A stretch of 64,000 nucleotides of DNA from Rhabdothermincola sediminis (GTDB lineage Bacteria > Actinomycetota > Acidimicrobiia > Acidimicrobiales > Acidimicrobilacustridaceae): the NCBI RefSeq assembly GCF_014805525.1, contig NZ_JACFSZ010000012.1, positions 61,159-125,158 of the forward strand, in the 5' to 3' direction. The notes beneath the pieces are model-generated. The model worked only from the letters and a program-made list of their open reading frames with translations, had not been told where the DNA came from and searched no databases. Of the stretch, positions 53,551 to 63,003 are shown in pieces. Positions within the stretch are counted from its first letter, which is position 1. Each line of letters opens with the position of its first letter. The position numbers and the translations under genes are program-made.

Positions 53551-54303
53551 TCATCCCCTCCGGCGGCGGGATCGGGAGGCCCTGGCTCGCTGCAACAGCG
53601 GTGAGTAGCGGACGATGCAGTAGAGGGCCCGCACGCCGTCGCGCCAGCCGATCTTCTTGCCCTCCTCGTAGGTGCGGCCGCTGTAGGAGATGCCGATCTC
53701 GTAGACCCGCCACCCTCCGGCAGCCACCTTCGCCGTCAGCTCGGGCTCGATCCCGAAGCGGTCCTCCTCGAGGGTGAAGCTCTCGAGGACCTCCCGGCGG
53801 AAGACCTTGTAACACGTCTCCATGTCCGTGAGGTTCAGGTTGGTGAACATGTTGGAGACGGTGGTCAGCAGCCGGTTACCCACGGAGTGCCAGAAGTAGA
53901 GCACGCGGTGGGGCCGGCCTGACAGGAACCGTGAGCCATAGACCACATCGGCCTTGTCGGCCAGCAGCGGCGCCAGCAGATCCGGGTACTCAGCCGGGTC
54001 GTACTCGAGGTCTGCATCCTGGATGATCACGAACGGAGCCTGTGCTTCCGCGAATCCACGCCGTAATGCCGCTCCCTTGCCCCGGTTCACGGGCTGCAGG
54101 ATCACCCGCACGTTCGGCTCGTCGAGCTTCTCGAGGAGCTCGCGGGTCCCGTCGGTCGAACGGTCGTCGACCACGATGACCTCTCGGGTGCACGGCGACG
54201 CCAGGACGCGATCGATCACCTCCTGGATGGTGGCGACCTCGTTGAAGCACGGGATCACCACCGAGAGGCAGCGAGCCGGGTCGGGCAGCGGGCGATCATC
54301 CAT
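53551..54303 (-). CDS. Polyprenol-phosphate-type glycosyltransferase family 2
   Basis: The 250-residue GT2 resembles dolichol-phosphate mannose synthases: [52 protein letters not shown] (DXD), [11 protein letters not shown] and [12 protein letters not shown]. It likely makes a polyprenyl-phosphate sugar for the GT-C enzymes of the cluster. No C-terminal membrane domain. The ATG at 54303 is preferred to a TTG at 54312 that overlaps the AftD stop. Three bases separate it from the OafA gene. Confidence 0.9.
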   Translation of the reverse strand: MDDRPLPDPARCLSVVIPCFNEVATIQEVIDRVLASPCTREVIVVDDRSTDGTRELLEKLDEPNVRVILQPVNRGKGAALRRGFAEAQAPFVIIQDADLEYDPAEYPDLLAPLLADKADVVYGSRFLSGRPHRVLYFWHSVGNRLLTTVSNMFTNLNLTDMETCYKVFRREVLESFTLEEDRFGIEPELTAKVAAGGWRVYEIGISYSGRTYEEGKKIGWRDGVRALYCIVRYSPLLQRARASRSRRRRG

Positions 54304-54308
54304 CGTGG

Positions 54309-57300
54309 TCAACCGATGGTAGGCGCTGGGGTGCCAGACGCCCCAGGAGCCGGACGCCGATCACCGGATTCGCGGGTGGCCCACCGGCGCAGGGCGACCT
54401 CCCGTACCGCTTCGGCGAGGAGCAACAGGACGGCCACCACACCGAGCACGTGCACTCGCTCGAACTGCACCGGCCAGATGAAGTCGGGCACGTGCCGGTG
54501 CCGGAGCTGGCTGGTGACGATGTAGAGGTAGGCGGTCGCGAGGCACGCCACCGCGCCGAGCGCGAGCCAGCCACGCCCGCGGGGTGCCCGGCAGGCCACG
54601 AAGGTGGCGGCACCCACGGCGAGGGACAGGGTGGGGATCCAACCTGCGAACGAGAGGGCGCCGAGGCCGGCCACCGTGAGCAGGATCGCTCCGGCGGCCG
54701 AGGCCCGGGTGGAGAGCCGGTCGGGCCCCTGAGCCCAGGGGAGCTCGAAGTGGGGGTCGAGCGACTCGTCGTCGTCGGTGATGGCCCGCCGGTCGCGCGG
54801 GGGGCGGCGTCCGGCGAACGCCAGAGCCAGCGTCACCAGCACCGCCAGGGCGGAGACGGCGAGGAAGAACCAGATGACCCGTTGGGGCGCCCACTCGACG
54901 GTGATGCGAACCGTCTGAGCCCCGCCGGGATCGACCAGCCAGCCGTTCGCGTACCCGTCGATGACCTGTGGCGGGCCGAGATCGCGGCCGTCGACGGTGG
55001 CCCGCCACCCCGCGTTCCAGGATTGACCTACCGAGAGCCAGAAGGGGCTGCCGCCGGCGTCGACTTCCACGTCGAAGGACACCGGTCCCGAGGACACCGT
55101 GCGCGTCGGGGGCCCTGGGGGGGTCCTGCCGGGCGCGGCCACGGCCGGGGCGGGCGCGCCACCGGCGTCCGACGCGAAGGCGAGGCGATCGAGGTCGATG
55201 CCGCTCACCCGCCCCGGGCTCGAGCGCACCAGGTGGTCGCCTGCTTCGAGCCTGACCGCTGGGTCGTCGCCGCAGGGCGTGACGGTGAGCGCCTTGCGGG
55301 CGAGGGCGTCTGCGGTGGAGCCGGTGATGCGGAGGGGGACGGGCTGCCCGTCGACGGTGAGCAGGTCCGTGCGGCACCCGGTGTCGATGCGATCGGGCAA
55401 CGGTGCCCGCTGGACACCGGGTATACCGAGCTCGGCGATGGCCACCGGCATCGTGATCGGAGTGTTCGAGTACCAGTCGATGGTCTCGACGGGGCGAACC
55501 TGCGCGATGCGGAACGAGAACGCCCGCCCGGAGACGGGCTCGGGAAGCTCGAGGCGCGCGCTGGCCACCGCGCCCGACTCCATACCGTCCTCGATGGGCG
55601 GGAGATCGAGGACGACCGGTTCCTCCGAGCCGTCGACCCGCAGCTCGATCCGGGTGGGTACCGAATGCCGGCCGTCCGCGATCACCCGGAGGTCCAGGTG
55701 GTCGAAGGTGACCGGCTGGTCGAGCTCGACATCGAGCTCCTGACCCTCCGGCTGGAGGAAGGGTGTGGCCCAGTGGGTGGTCTCGTCCCCGTCGATGGCC
55801 GCGGAAGCGCGCCGGGCGAGGCTGCCGGGGAGTCGCTGGCTGGAGCGGGCCGTGATCCCTCCCTGGGAAGCGTCCGGGAGCCCGAGCAGGCGGTCGATGC
55901 CGTCGTCGCTCAGGTCCGCGGACAGACGCGCTTGGGCGGCGAGGGAGAAGCCGCGAGCCGTCGGCAGCCGGATGGCCCGGGCGAGCGCGGGCTCCTCGTC
56001 CGTGCGGACGGGTTCGGAGGGGTTGGAACGCAAGCGGGTGAACAGCAGGGTGAGCCGGTGATCGAGCGACGACCGCCCCGCCCGCTGCAGGAGATCGTCG
56101 GGGGGGCGCACGACCTCGTCGACCCGGACCCCGGGGAGGCCCACCTCGGCGAAGCCGACACCGCTGATGCCGTCGTAGCGGGGTCGTTTCGGGATGTTCG
56201 TCCGGCGCACCTCGATGGAGAGCTCGCGGAAGGTGTGCTCGGGGAAGGACACCACCTGTCCCGGGAGTTGCCGCGAGCGGTCGTCCAGGGACACATCCAC
56301 CGGGTCGCCGCCGTCGAAGCGCAGACGAGCCTCGGTGATCCAGCGGTTGCGAACCAGGTTGATCGGCTGGAGCAGGGTGAGCTCGCCGGTGGTGATCGGA
56401 TGATCCAGGCTGATCGTGAGTCGTTGCCCGATCGGGTCGTCGACCGCGCCCACCCGCCACGCGGTGTAGGGGTCCCCGTCGAGCGCGTTGGCTGCACGGT
56501 CGTTCGGGGTGTAAGTGACGGGATTGCCGTAGTCGGTGGCGGTGACCACCGCGCCGCCGCGTTGCTCGCTCACGGTGTACGCGTCGTCCCCGGCACCGGG
56601 GAACAGGTCGAGCCGCTGGTCACCGGGGTCGTACCGGGGCGGTCGCTCGCCCGCCCGTTCCGTGTAGCCGGTGGTCTCCCGCAGCGTGCCCCAGCGCCGG
56701 GCCCGCTTGCGGTTGGTGTCGGTGACCAGGAGGTCGGCGCCCTGTCCGTAGATGCGTTCGAACCGGGAGTCGTCCGCGGCGAAGGACCCGCTGTAGAAGA
56801 TCGCCTGGTTCAGGTCCAGCAGCCCGATGCTCGCGGCGTCGACGAGTCCGTCGCCGTCGCCGGCGACGAGCAGGGGGCGATCGACCCGGTGGGAGCGGAT
56901 CATCGCCAGCGCCCCCTCGACGGGGAACACCGCCACCGGAGGCGGGTACGGCAGGTGATCGATCGCGTCGAGCTCGATCTCGTCGACCATCGGTTGCTCC
57001 GGTCCCGCGATGTTCGGGACGTGCGACCCGAACTCGATCGGGGGGCCGAGACCGGTAGCACTGCTGAGCAACTCCCAGGTCTGGCGAGGGCGAGCCGTGC
57101 GGTAGCGCTCGAACTGGAGATCGGCGCGGTAGATGATGTCACCCGCGCCGACCAGTCTCGCGAACGTCGAGACCGCCTGTGGATCGAGGTCGCTCTCGTG
57201 CAACCGGCGATCGAAGGCGTTCACGAGGTTCGCGGATGGCGCCGACCCCCACTGGAACAGCTCGCGAGCCACGTAGCCGCGGTCGGTGAGCCCGGGGGTG

Positions 57301-58787
57301 ATCGGGTCGACCGTGTTGCCCCACCGGTAGCTGGCGAAATCGGAGCCTGGTAGCTCGAGGATGCGGGTGTCGTGGCTCTGCGCATCGAGGTAGGCGATGG
57401 CATCGAGCCAGTACCCAGGGATCTGCTCAGGTCGTTTGAGGTTGGCGGCCACCATCTCGCGGGTCCAGAGGGTGGGAAGGTTGCCGGCGACCAGCAAGGC
57501 GACCAGGACGGTGGTCGGGGTGGCCAGGCGGGGCAGGCGCCGGCCGAGGGCCGCCACGCCGGCGCCGAGGAACAGGGCGGACGCCAGCACCACGAGGGGC
57601 ACGGCACGGGGGGTGCTGCGCATGCCGAGACCGACATCGGTGCGGACGAAGGCCTTGAAGACCGCCCCGAGCGGCGATGGCTCCTCCCAGGGATGGCTCC
57701 CGACGGCGATGAGCGTCCCGGCCACGAGCAGCACCAGGAAGTAGGCGCGGTAGCGCCACCTCACCAGCGCGGCGCTGGCCAGTGCCAGGAGGGGCAGGAC
57801 GTAGCTGAGAGCGAGGATCGGCACCCGCTGGGTGAACGTGGCACTCGGCTCGATCCAGGGACCGAGCTTGTCGTTGCCGTAGAAGAACCAGTAGCCGAGG
57901 CCACGCAGCACTTCCGGCGCGGTGGAGACCTCCGCCACGGTCTTGTAGGTCTCGGTGTACCGCAGCACGGGGAGGCCGTAGCGGCCCTGGGCCCACAGGC
58001 CAGCCATCCACCACGTGGAGGTGAGCAGGGTCAGCAGCCCGATGCGGGCCACGGCCCTGACCGCGTCCCGCATCGGAACTTCGCGCTCCAGCCAGACGGC
58101 GTGCACCACCCACAGCAGCGGCCCCACGCCGACCAGGATGAGCGCGGTCGCGTTGATGCCCCCGACCGTGAGCACGACCAGCGCGAACCACGCGGGATAC
58201 CGCCAGCCACCGTGTTTGAGGGCCTTCGCGGTGAGGGCGATGAGCCAGGGGAGCGCGGCCCACGGCAGGAGGATGACCGAGATGCGGGCCGCGTACTCGA
58301 GCAGGTAGGGGCTCATCATGTACGCCAGCGACGCCACGAGGACCGCGCCGGGTCGATCCGCGAAGCCGTGCGCTCCCAAGGTGCGGATGAGGTACCGCAC
58401 CCCGAGCGCCGCGGCGAACATCACCGAACCGAGCCACAGCCGCTGCGCCACCCAGTCCGGCACCCCGAGCTGGTCGAACACCCAGTAGAAGGGCCCCATC
58501 GGCCACAGGTAGCCGATGTTCTGGTGGGTGACGGTGCCCAAGCCGATCTGGCTGTCCCAGATGTAGGGGGCGCTGCGCAGGAGCTTGCCGGGATCGAGGT
58601 ACAGGTAGGTCTTGGTGTCCGCCCCGACCTCACCTGGCCGGGTCAGCAGCAGGGGGACGTAGGCGATCAGGGCAGGTATCGCGACGACCCACCAGTCCCC
58701 GATCCGAGATGTCGCCGGGCTGGCTAGCGGTCGCTCACCGGTGGTGCCCTCCGTCTGGCGACCGGCCGCCGGCGAGATCGACCTCAC
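54309..58787 (-). CDS. aftD: Alpha-(1->3)-arabinofuranosyltransferase AftD-like GT-C protein with discoidin modules
   Basis: The 1492-residue protein begins with multiple TM helices (GT-C superfamily; [44 protein letters not shown]) typical of AftD/DUF3367. The large periplasmic part holds two discoidin (F5/8 C-like) modules, about 700-815 ([14 protein letters not shown]) and 1010-1160 ([14 protein letters not shown]), which bind glycans. Three more TM helices close the C-terminus. Characterised AftD adds alpha-1,3-arabinofuranose to mycobacterial arabinogalactan and lipoarabinomannan. GTG at 58787 overlaps the GT4 stop by four bases. Function here is inferred from family only. Confidence 0.88.
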   Translation of the reverse strand: MRSISPAAGRQTEGTTGERPLASPATSRIGDWWVVAIPALIAYVPLLLTRPGEVGADTKTYLYLDPGKLLRSAPYIWDSQIGLGTVTHQNIGYLWPMGPFYWVFDQLGVPDWVAQRLWLGSVMFAAALGVRYLIRTLGAHGFADRPGAVLVASLAYMMSPYLLEYAARISVILLPWAALPWLIALTAKALKHGGWRYPAWFALVVLTVGGINATALILVGVGPLLWVVHAVWLEREVPMRDAVRAVARIGLLTLLTSTWWMAGLWAQGRYGLPVLRYTETYKTVAEVSTAPEVLRGLGYWFFYGNDKLGPWIEPSATFTQRVPILALSYVLPLLALASAALVRWRYRAYFLVLLVAGTLIAVGSHPWEEPSPLGAVFKAFVRTDVGLGMRSTPRAVPLVVLASALFLGAGVAALGRRLPRLATPTTVLVALLVAGNLPTLWTREMVAANLKRPEQIPGYWLDAIAYLDAQSHDTRILELPGSDFASYRWGNTVDPITPGLTDRGYVARELFQWGSAPSANLVNAFDRRLHESDLDPQAVSTFARLVGAGDIIYRADLQFERYRTARPRQTWELLSSATGLGPPIEFGSHVPNIAGPEQPMVDEIELDAIDHLPYPPPVAVFPVEGALAMIRSHRVDRPLLVAGDGDGLVDAASIGLLDLNQAIFYSGSFAADDSRFERIYGQGADLLVTDTNRKRARRWGTLRETTGYTERAGERPPRYDPGDQRLDLFPGAGDDAYTVSEQRGGAVVTATDYGNPVTYTPNDRAANALDGDPYTAWRVGAVDDPIGQRLTISLDHPITTGELTLLQPINLVRNRWITEARLRFDGGDPVDVSLDDRSRQLPGQVVSFPEHTFRELSIEVRRTNIPKRPRYDGISGVGFAEVGLPGVRVDEVVRPPDDLLQRAGRSSLDHRLTLLFTRLRSNPSEPVRTDEEPALARAIRLPTARGFSLAAQARLSADLSDDGIDRLLGLPDASQGGITARSSQRLPGSLARRASAAIDGDETTHWATPFLQPEGQELDVELDQPVTFDHLDLRVIADGRHSVPTRIELRVDGSEEPVVLDLPPIEDGMESGAVASARLELPEPVSGRAFSFRIAQVRPVETIDWYSNTPITMPVAIAELGIPGVQRAPLPDRIDTGCRTDLLTVDGQPVPLRITGSTADALARKALTVTPCGDDPAVRLEAGDHLVRSSPGRVSGIDLDRLAFASDAGGAPAPAVAAPGRTPPGPPTRTVSSGPVSFDVEVDAGGSPFWLSVGQSWNAGWRATVDGRDLGPPQVIDGYANGWLVDPGGAQTVRITVEWAPQRVIWFFLAVSALAVLVTLALAFAGRRPPRDRRAITDDDESLDPHFELPWAQGPDRLSTRASAAGAILLTVAGLGALSFAGWIPTLSLAVGAATFVACRAPRGRGWLALGAVACLATAYLYIVTSQLRHRHVPDFIWPVQFERVHVLGVVAVLLLLAEAVREVALRRWATRESGDRRPAPGASGTPAPTIG

Positions 58788-60055
58788 CGGCCGCGACCGC
58801 GGCGGCGGGCGCGGCGGCGGATCGCGTCCTCGGCGAGCGGGGTGAAGACCCCGAGGGCGGTGGCGTCCCAGGTGTAGCGGTCGGCGTGCTTGCGGGCTCC
58901 CTCGGAGAGCCGCACCCGCAGATCATGGTCGGTGAGCACCGCGCGCAGCTTGGCGACGAACTCGCGATCGGAGTCGGCCAACAGACCGCTCTCGTCCTCG
59001 GAGACCGAGTCGAGGTGGCCGGCGATGCGGGTCGCGACCGCCGGGGTGCCGCACGCCGCGGCTTCGGTGAGCGTCATACCCCACCCTTCCGCGATGGACG
59101 CGGAGGCCACCACCCAGGCCCGCCGGTAGAGCGCCAGGAGCTCGTCGTCGGACAGCCGGCCCACGAGATGCACCCAGCCGGTCGCATCGAGGTCGCTCAC
59201 GAGCTGCTCCAGGCGGTCGCGCTCGTAGCCGTCGCCGACGATGACCAGCTCGAGCTCTGGCACCGAGTCCCGGACCTCGGCGGCGATGCGGATGAGCGCG
59301 TCGAAGCCCTTGGACGGCATGAGCCGGCCGACGCTCACGACCAGAGGGGTCCGGCTCTTCTCCCCTCCCGGGCTGAAGCGAGGATCGATGCCCGGTGGCA
59401 CGACTCGCACCAGCTCCGGCCGGAAGTGCATCTGCTCGATGAGCTCGCGGCGGGACGACTCCGAGAGTGTGACGATGGGGGTGCGGCGGTAGATCGGTGG
59501 CAGGATTCGCAGTTCGAGCATCTCACCGAGACGGGCGAGTCGCTCCTCGAGCACCAGCCGCCACATGTCCCGGTGCACGTGGTGGATGAGGCAGATCCGC
59601 GGGCCCCGTGCCCAGAGGGGAGTCAGGAACGGCACCCCGTTCCAGATCTCGACCAGGCCGTCTCGAGGCCCGTGTAGGCCACGGAGCTCCGCCACCACCG
59701 CAGCAGGGAAGATCATGTAGCGCCCCCGACGACGGATCACCCGGTATCCGTCGCGGGCGCCGGTGGGGGGGCTGCCCTGCGCGTAGGAGGTTCGCATGGT
59801 GACCTCGAGCCCGGCCGCTGCCCAGCGCCGGGCGACCTCGGCAGCGTGCAACTCGGAGCCCCCCGCCTCGACGTCCGCGAGATCCCGCCACGCCAGGATG
59901 TGCACACGCTGGAGTCCCGCCGCTGCGGCCAGCCGAGCGATCTCGGCCGAGCTCGACGCGCCGGGTGGCTCGAACGGTGCAGGGGCCGGCGTGGTGATCG
60001 CGATGCCTCCGAGGCAGGGTGACGATGGGCTGCGGCGGCGCCCTCGGGCCGCCAT
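58784..60055 (-). CDS. Glycosyltransferase family 4
   Basis: The 423-residue GT-B enzyme has a donor-site region (VSVGRLMPSKGFDALIR, LVIVGDGYERDRLEQL, and the E-x7-E region SIAEGWGMTLTEAAACGTPAVATRIAGHLDSV) typical of GT4 mannosyl or glucosyl transferases. Its acceptor half has VEAGGSELHAAEVARRWAAAGLEV. It probably adds a sugar on the cytoplasmic face to a lipid-linked precursor. The stop overlaps the AftD GTG. A perfect TTGACA (plus 60118-60123, minus strand) lies about 63 bases before its ATG, with no clear -10. Confidence 0.9.
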   Translation of the reverse strand: MAARGRRRSPSSPCLGGIAITTPAPAPFEPPGASSSAEIARLAAAAGLQRVHILAWRDLADVEAGGSELHAAEVARRWAAAGLEVTMRTSYAQGSPPTGARDGYRVIRRRGRYMIFPAAVVAELRGLHGPRDGLVEIWNGVPFLTPLWARGPRICLIHHVHRDMWRLVLEERLARLGEMLELRILPPIYRRTPIVTLSESSRRELIEQMHFRPELVRVVPPGIDPRFSPGGEKSRTPLVVSVGRLMPSKGFDALIRIAAEVRDSVPELELVIVGDGYERDRLEQLVSDLDATGWVHLVGRLSDDELLALYRRAWVVASASIAEGWGMTLTEAAACGTPAVATRIAGHLDSVSEDESGLLADSDREFVAKLRAVLTDHDLRVRLSEGARKHADRYTWDATALGVFTPLAEDAIRRRARRRGRGR

Positions 60056-60193
60056 CGGACCTGCTCCGCCTGGGAGAAGGCCGCATCGGATCGTAGTGGA
60101 GAGGGTCGGGAACCCAGTGTCAACGGAGGGATCGCCGGCCCGTGCGGCGCGAGGCGCAGAGCTCGGCGGTCGCGCGCGCAGATCGCTCGAGAG
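60056..60193 (-). promoter_or_regulatory. Gap holding a possible promoter for the GT4-AftD operon
   Basis: This 138-base gap between the GT4 start and the DUF2304 stop has no gene. Its only notable element is TTGACA read on the minus strand at 60118-60123; the base run 17-19 bp beyond it (TCCACT, CACTAC) is a poor -10. Confidence 0.25.
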
Positions 60194-60607
60194 TCAACGC
60201 TGCTCGGGAGGATCGTCCGTCGTCACGGGGCCACGCTGCGCCCGCAACATGGCGATCTCCTCCGCCAGGGCGCGGGTGCGCTCGTCGAGCCGGCTCACCT
60301 CGCGCGAGAACTCCACGCTGGTCAGGAAGAGGAACCCGGTCGCGATCAGCAGGAACAGTGCGGGCGGGTAGTCGATCCCCACCCAGCGGGACACCCGGTC
60401 GAGCAGCCCGGGGAACAGGGCGAGCAGGGCGAGCGCGGAACCGGCAGCTGTCCAGAGCAGGGCGTACTTGCTGCGGAGCTGCCGGCGCCGGAGGAGCCGG
60501 ACGATGAACACGATCGTGATCAGCGTGCCCACGCCGATGAAGACGTGGGCGGTCCTGGACAATCCGCCCGGCGCGATCTGGGCGAGCAGCGGCGGCATGT
60601 CGATCAC
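60194..60607 (-). CDS. DUF2304 membrane protein
   Basis: The 137-residue protein has three TM helices (about 18-36, 48-66, 78-96) and a cytoplasmic coiled-coil-like tail (SREVSRLDERTRALAEEIAMLRAQ), the DUF2304 pattern. DUF2304 genes often follow polyprenol glycosyltransferases, as here: its ATG overlaps the upstream GT2 stop by four bases (ATGA). The RSKYALLWTAAGSAL turn is conserved in the family. It may help flip or position a polyprenyl-phosphate sugar (hypothesis). Confidence 0.85.
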   Translation of the reverse strand: MIDMPPLLAQIAPGGLSRTAHVFIGVGTLITIVFIVRLLRRRQLRSKYALLWTAAGSALALLALFPGLLDRVSRWVGIDYPPALFLLIATGFLFLTSVEFSREVSRLDERTRALAEEIAMLRAQRGPVTTDDPPEQR

Positions 60608-61356
60608 CCTGGCGCGGCCGAGGGTACCCGGTGGCGTCGCGACGAGCTCGCGGCCAGCACGAACAAGAGCCGGAGGTAGTGGTAGAGCAGGCGGAGGTTG
60701 CGGTGCGAGGACAGGCCGGCTTGCCGCTCACGCATCCGCACCGGCACCTCCTCGACCCGGAAGCCGTTGGCGCAGGCGAGCAGGAGGGCCTCCACCGATT
60801 CCATGTACTCGGCCGGGTAGGTGGTGGCGAAGAAGTGGAGCATGGCCGGCGAGAACGCTCGGAACCCCGAGCTGGTGTCGGTGAAGCGGCGGCCAGAGAG
60901 CTGGCGGATGACGAAGCGCAGCAAGGCCATGGCCCGGGCCCGGACCCGACCGACCTCGTAGGAGCTGACCGCGCTCGCGAAGCGGCTCCCGATGACGAGA
61001 TCGACGCCAGTGTCTAGCTCGCGCAGCAGCGTGGCGATCTCCGCCGCGTCGTGCTGCCCGTCAGCGTCGAACTGCACGGCTCGCTGGTAGCCGGCGCGGA
61101 CCGCGTAGCGGAACCCGGTCCGCAGCGCCCCACCGATCCCGAGGTTGAACGGCAACGGCAGCACCGTCGCTCCGTGCGTCAGCGCGACCTGAGCGGTGCT
61201 GTCCGTCGAGCCGTCGTCGACCACCACGACGTCGAGGTCCTCGCGGCTGGCCAGCAGCTCGTCGAGGACCGATCCGAGTGCTGCTTCCTCGTTGTACGCG
61301 GGCACGATGACGAGCGTGCGTCCGGCCGTCGGTGTCGGCTCGGCGGGCATCGTCAT
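60604..61356 (-). CDS. Polyprenol-phosphate-type glycosyltransferase family 2
   Basis: The 250-residue GT2 has TLVIVPAYNEEAALGSVLDELL, VVVVDDGSTDST, VQFDADGQHDAAEI (DXD), VIGSRFA, FTDTSSGFRAFSPAML and VEEVPVRMRERQAGLSSH, matching DPM1-like enzymes without the C-terminal membrane domain. It likely makes polyprenyl-phosphate-hexose. I start at the ATG at 61356, where GAGG lies just upstream; the frame is open 16 codons further. It overlaps DUF2304 by four bases and starts 16 bases after the flavoprotein gene stop. Confidence 0.9.
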   Translation of the reverse strand: MTMPAEPTPTAGRTLVIVPAYNEEAALGSVLDELLASREDLDVVVVDDGSTDSTAQVALTHGATVLPLPFNLGIGGALRTGFRYAVRAGYQRAVQFDADGQHDAAEIATLLRELDTGVDLVIGSRFASAVSSYEVGRVRARAMALLRFVIRQLSGRRFTDTSSGFRAFSPAMLHFFATTYPAEYMESVEALLLACANGFRVEEVPVRMRERQAGLSSHRNLRLLYHYLRLLFVLAASSSRRHRVPSAAPG

Positions 61357-61372
61357 CGAGCCTCGACCGCCG

Positions 61373-62923
61373 CTAGGAGGGCACCCGGTTGACCGGATGG
61401 TCATCGGCGAAGGCCGAGCGGGGGATCACCGGCGCGTCGCGTCCGGTGCCGCCGCCGGACGGACCGGTCGAGGTCCGCTCCTCGTGGTACTCCTCCTCGA
61501 CGTTCACCGCCCAGATGTCGTGGTGGGTACCGTCGACGATGTTCTCGACGGTGAGCATGGCCGTGAACATCGAGTGGTCCTGGTTGTTGTACTTGTGCAT
61601 GCCGTTGCGTCCGACCGGATGGACGTTCGGTGCGTGCTGTTCGAGCCAACGCCGGAGGATCTCGACGTTCGCCTTGTAGGTCTCGTCGTACATCGGGTAC
61701 GCCTTCGGCATCCGCACGACGTAGCCCGCCTCGACCGATGATGCGTCGACCAAGCCAAGCTGTTGCAGCTCGCGCTTGGCCATCTCGATGAGCTGCTCGT
61801 CCGGCGCGGTCCAAGTCTCGTCGCCCTCGAAGACGAAGTACTCGAGCCCCAGACACGTGCGACCGTCCTTCACCAGGTACGGAGACCACGCCCCGAAGTT
61901 CTGGATGCGACCGACCTTGACCTCGGGGGAGTGGATGTAGATCCAGTTGTCGGGGAAGCCGGCTTCCTCGGGAACCACCAGCGCGACGGTGAGGAAGTCC
62001 CGGAACCGCAGGTCGTCAGCAGCGCGCCGCACCTCAGTCGGGACGGGTGGGTCCATGGCGGTCAGCAGCGATGAGAAGGGCATGGAGGAGATCACGTGGT
62101 CCGCGGGGTACCGGGTGCTCACCCCGTCGGACTCCGCGACGACGGCGAGGGCGCGGTCACGGTCGTGCTCGATCCTGGTCACCCGGGTGTTCATCACCAC
62201 CTTCGTCCCCGCGGCCTCGACCAGATCACGGCAACGCTCCCACATCATGCCGGGGCCGTACTTCGGGTACTGGAACTCCTCGATCAGGCTGGTGATCTCC
62301 TTCTGGTTCCTCCTGGGGAGCAGGGCGTTGAGGATCGCGTTGAACAGCGAGAGGTTCTTGATGCGTTGCGCGGCCCAGTCCGCGGGCATGCTGCTGACCG
62401 GCACACCCCACACCTTCTCGGTGTAGGTCTTGAAGAAGGTCCGGTAGAGGCGCCAGCCGAAGCGGGCCACGAGCCAGCCCTCGTAGTTGGTCTGGTCCTT
62501 CGGCGGCCGCAGCCGCGCCCACACGTAGCTCGCGACACACCGCACGGCCTCCACCACGCCCAGGTTCCGCAGGGCGTTGCCCGCCTTGAGCGGGTAGTCG
62601 AAGTACTTGCCGTCGTAGTAGATGCGGCTCATCCGAGGCCGCACGAGGAACTCGTCTTCGGAGAGGATCTCGTGCCAGAGGTCCTCCACCCGCTGGACCT
62701 TGGTGAAGAAACGGTGACCGCCGATGTCGAAGCGCCAGCCGTCCCGCTCGGCCGTGCGGCTGATCCCGCCGACCACCGAGTCGGCCTCCAGGACCGTGCA
62801 GCTGATCCCGCGCTTGGCCAGCTCGTAGGCCGCGGTCAGGCCGGCGGGCCCGGCGCCGATGACCACCACGAGGGGCTGACCGTCGGAGCTGGCGGGCGGG
62901 ATGGTCTCGGGGGTTGCAGGCAT
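61373..62923 (-). CDS. UDP-galactopyranose mutase-like FAD-dependent oxidoreductase
   Basis: The 516-residue flavoprotein has an N-terminal FAD Rossmann motif VIGAGPAGLTAAYEL (residues 22-27 for GXGXXG). GGISRTAERDGWRFDIGGHRFF follows, where the HRFF box is typical of the UGM/amine-oxidase-like group, with YYDGKYFDYPLKAGN and a C-terminal GRNGMHKYNNQDHSM. Length resembles eukaryotic-type UGM and PPO-like flavoproteins, larger than bacterial Glf. It may supply UDP-galactofuranose, or another sugar, for the AftD-linked glycan; this is inference. ATG at 62923; the longer open frame upstream has no UGM features. Confidence 0.8.
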   Translation of the reverse strand: MPATPETIPPASSDGQPLVVVIGAGPAGLTAAYELAKRGISCTVLEADSVVGGISRTAERDGWRFDIGGHRFFTKVQRVEDLWHEILSEDEFLVRPRMSRIYYDGKYFDYPLKAGNALRNLGVVEAVRCVASYVWARLRPPKDQTNYEGWLVARFGWRLYRTFFKTYTEKVWGVPVSSMPADWAAQRIKNLSLFNAILNALLPRRNQKEITSLIEEFQYPKYGPGMMWERCRDLVEAAGTKVVMNTRVTRIEHDRDRALAVVAESDGVSTRYPADHVISSMPFSSLLTAMDPPVPTEVRRAADDLRFRDFLTVALVVPEEAGFPDNWIYIHSPEVKVGRIQNFGAWSPYLVKDGRTCLGLEYFVFEGDETWTAPDEQLIEMAKRELQQLGLVDASSVEAGYVVRMPKAYPMYDETYKANVEILRRWLEQHAPNVHPVGRNGMHKYNNQDHSMFTAMLTVENIVDGTHHDIWAVNVEEEYHEERTSTGPSGGGTGRDAPVIPRSAFADDHPVNRVPS

Positions 62924-63003
62924 GGTGGATCCGGTCCCGAGCGGGACCCGGTGAGCGTAGCCAACCGGTCGCGCACCCATGGGCATCCGTTCGGTGGAGC
63001 CGG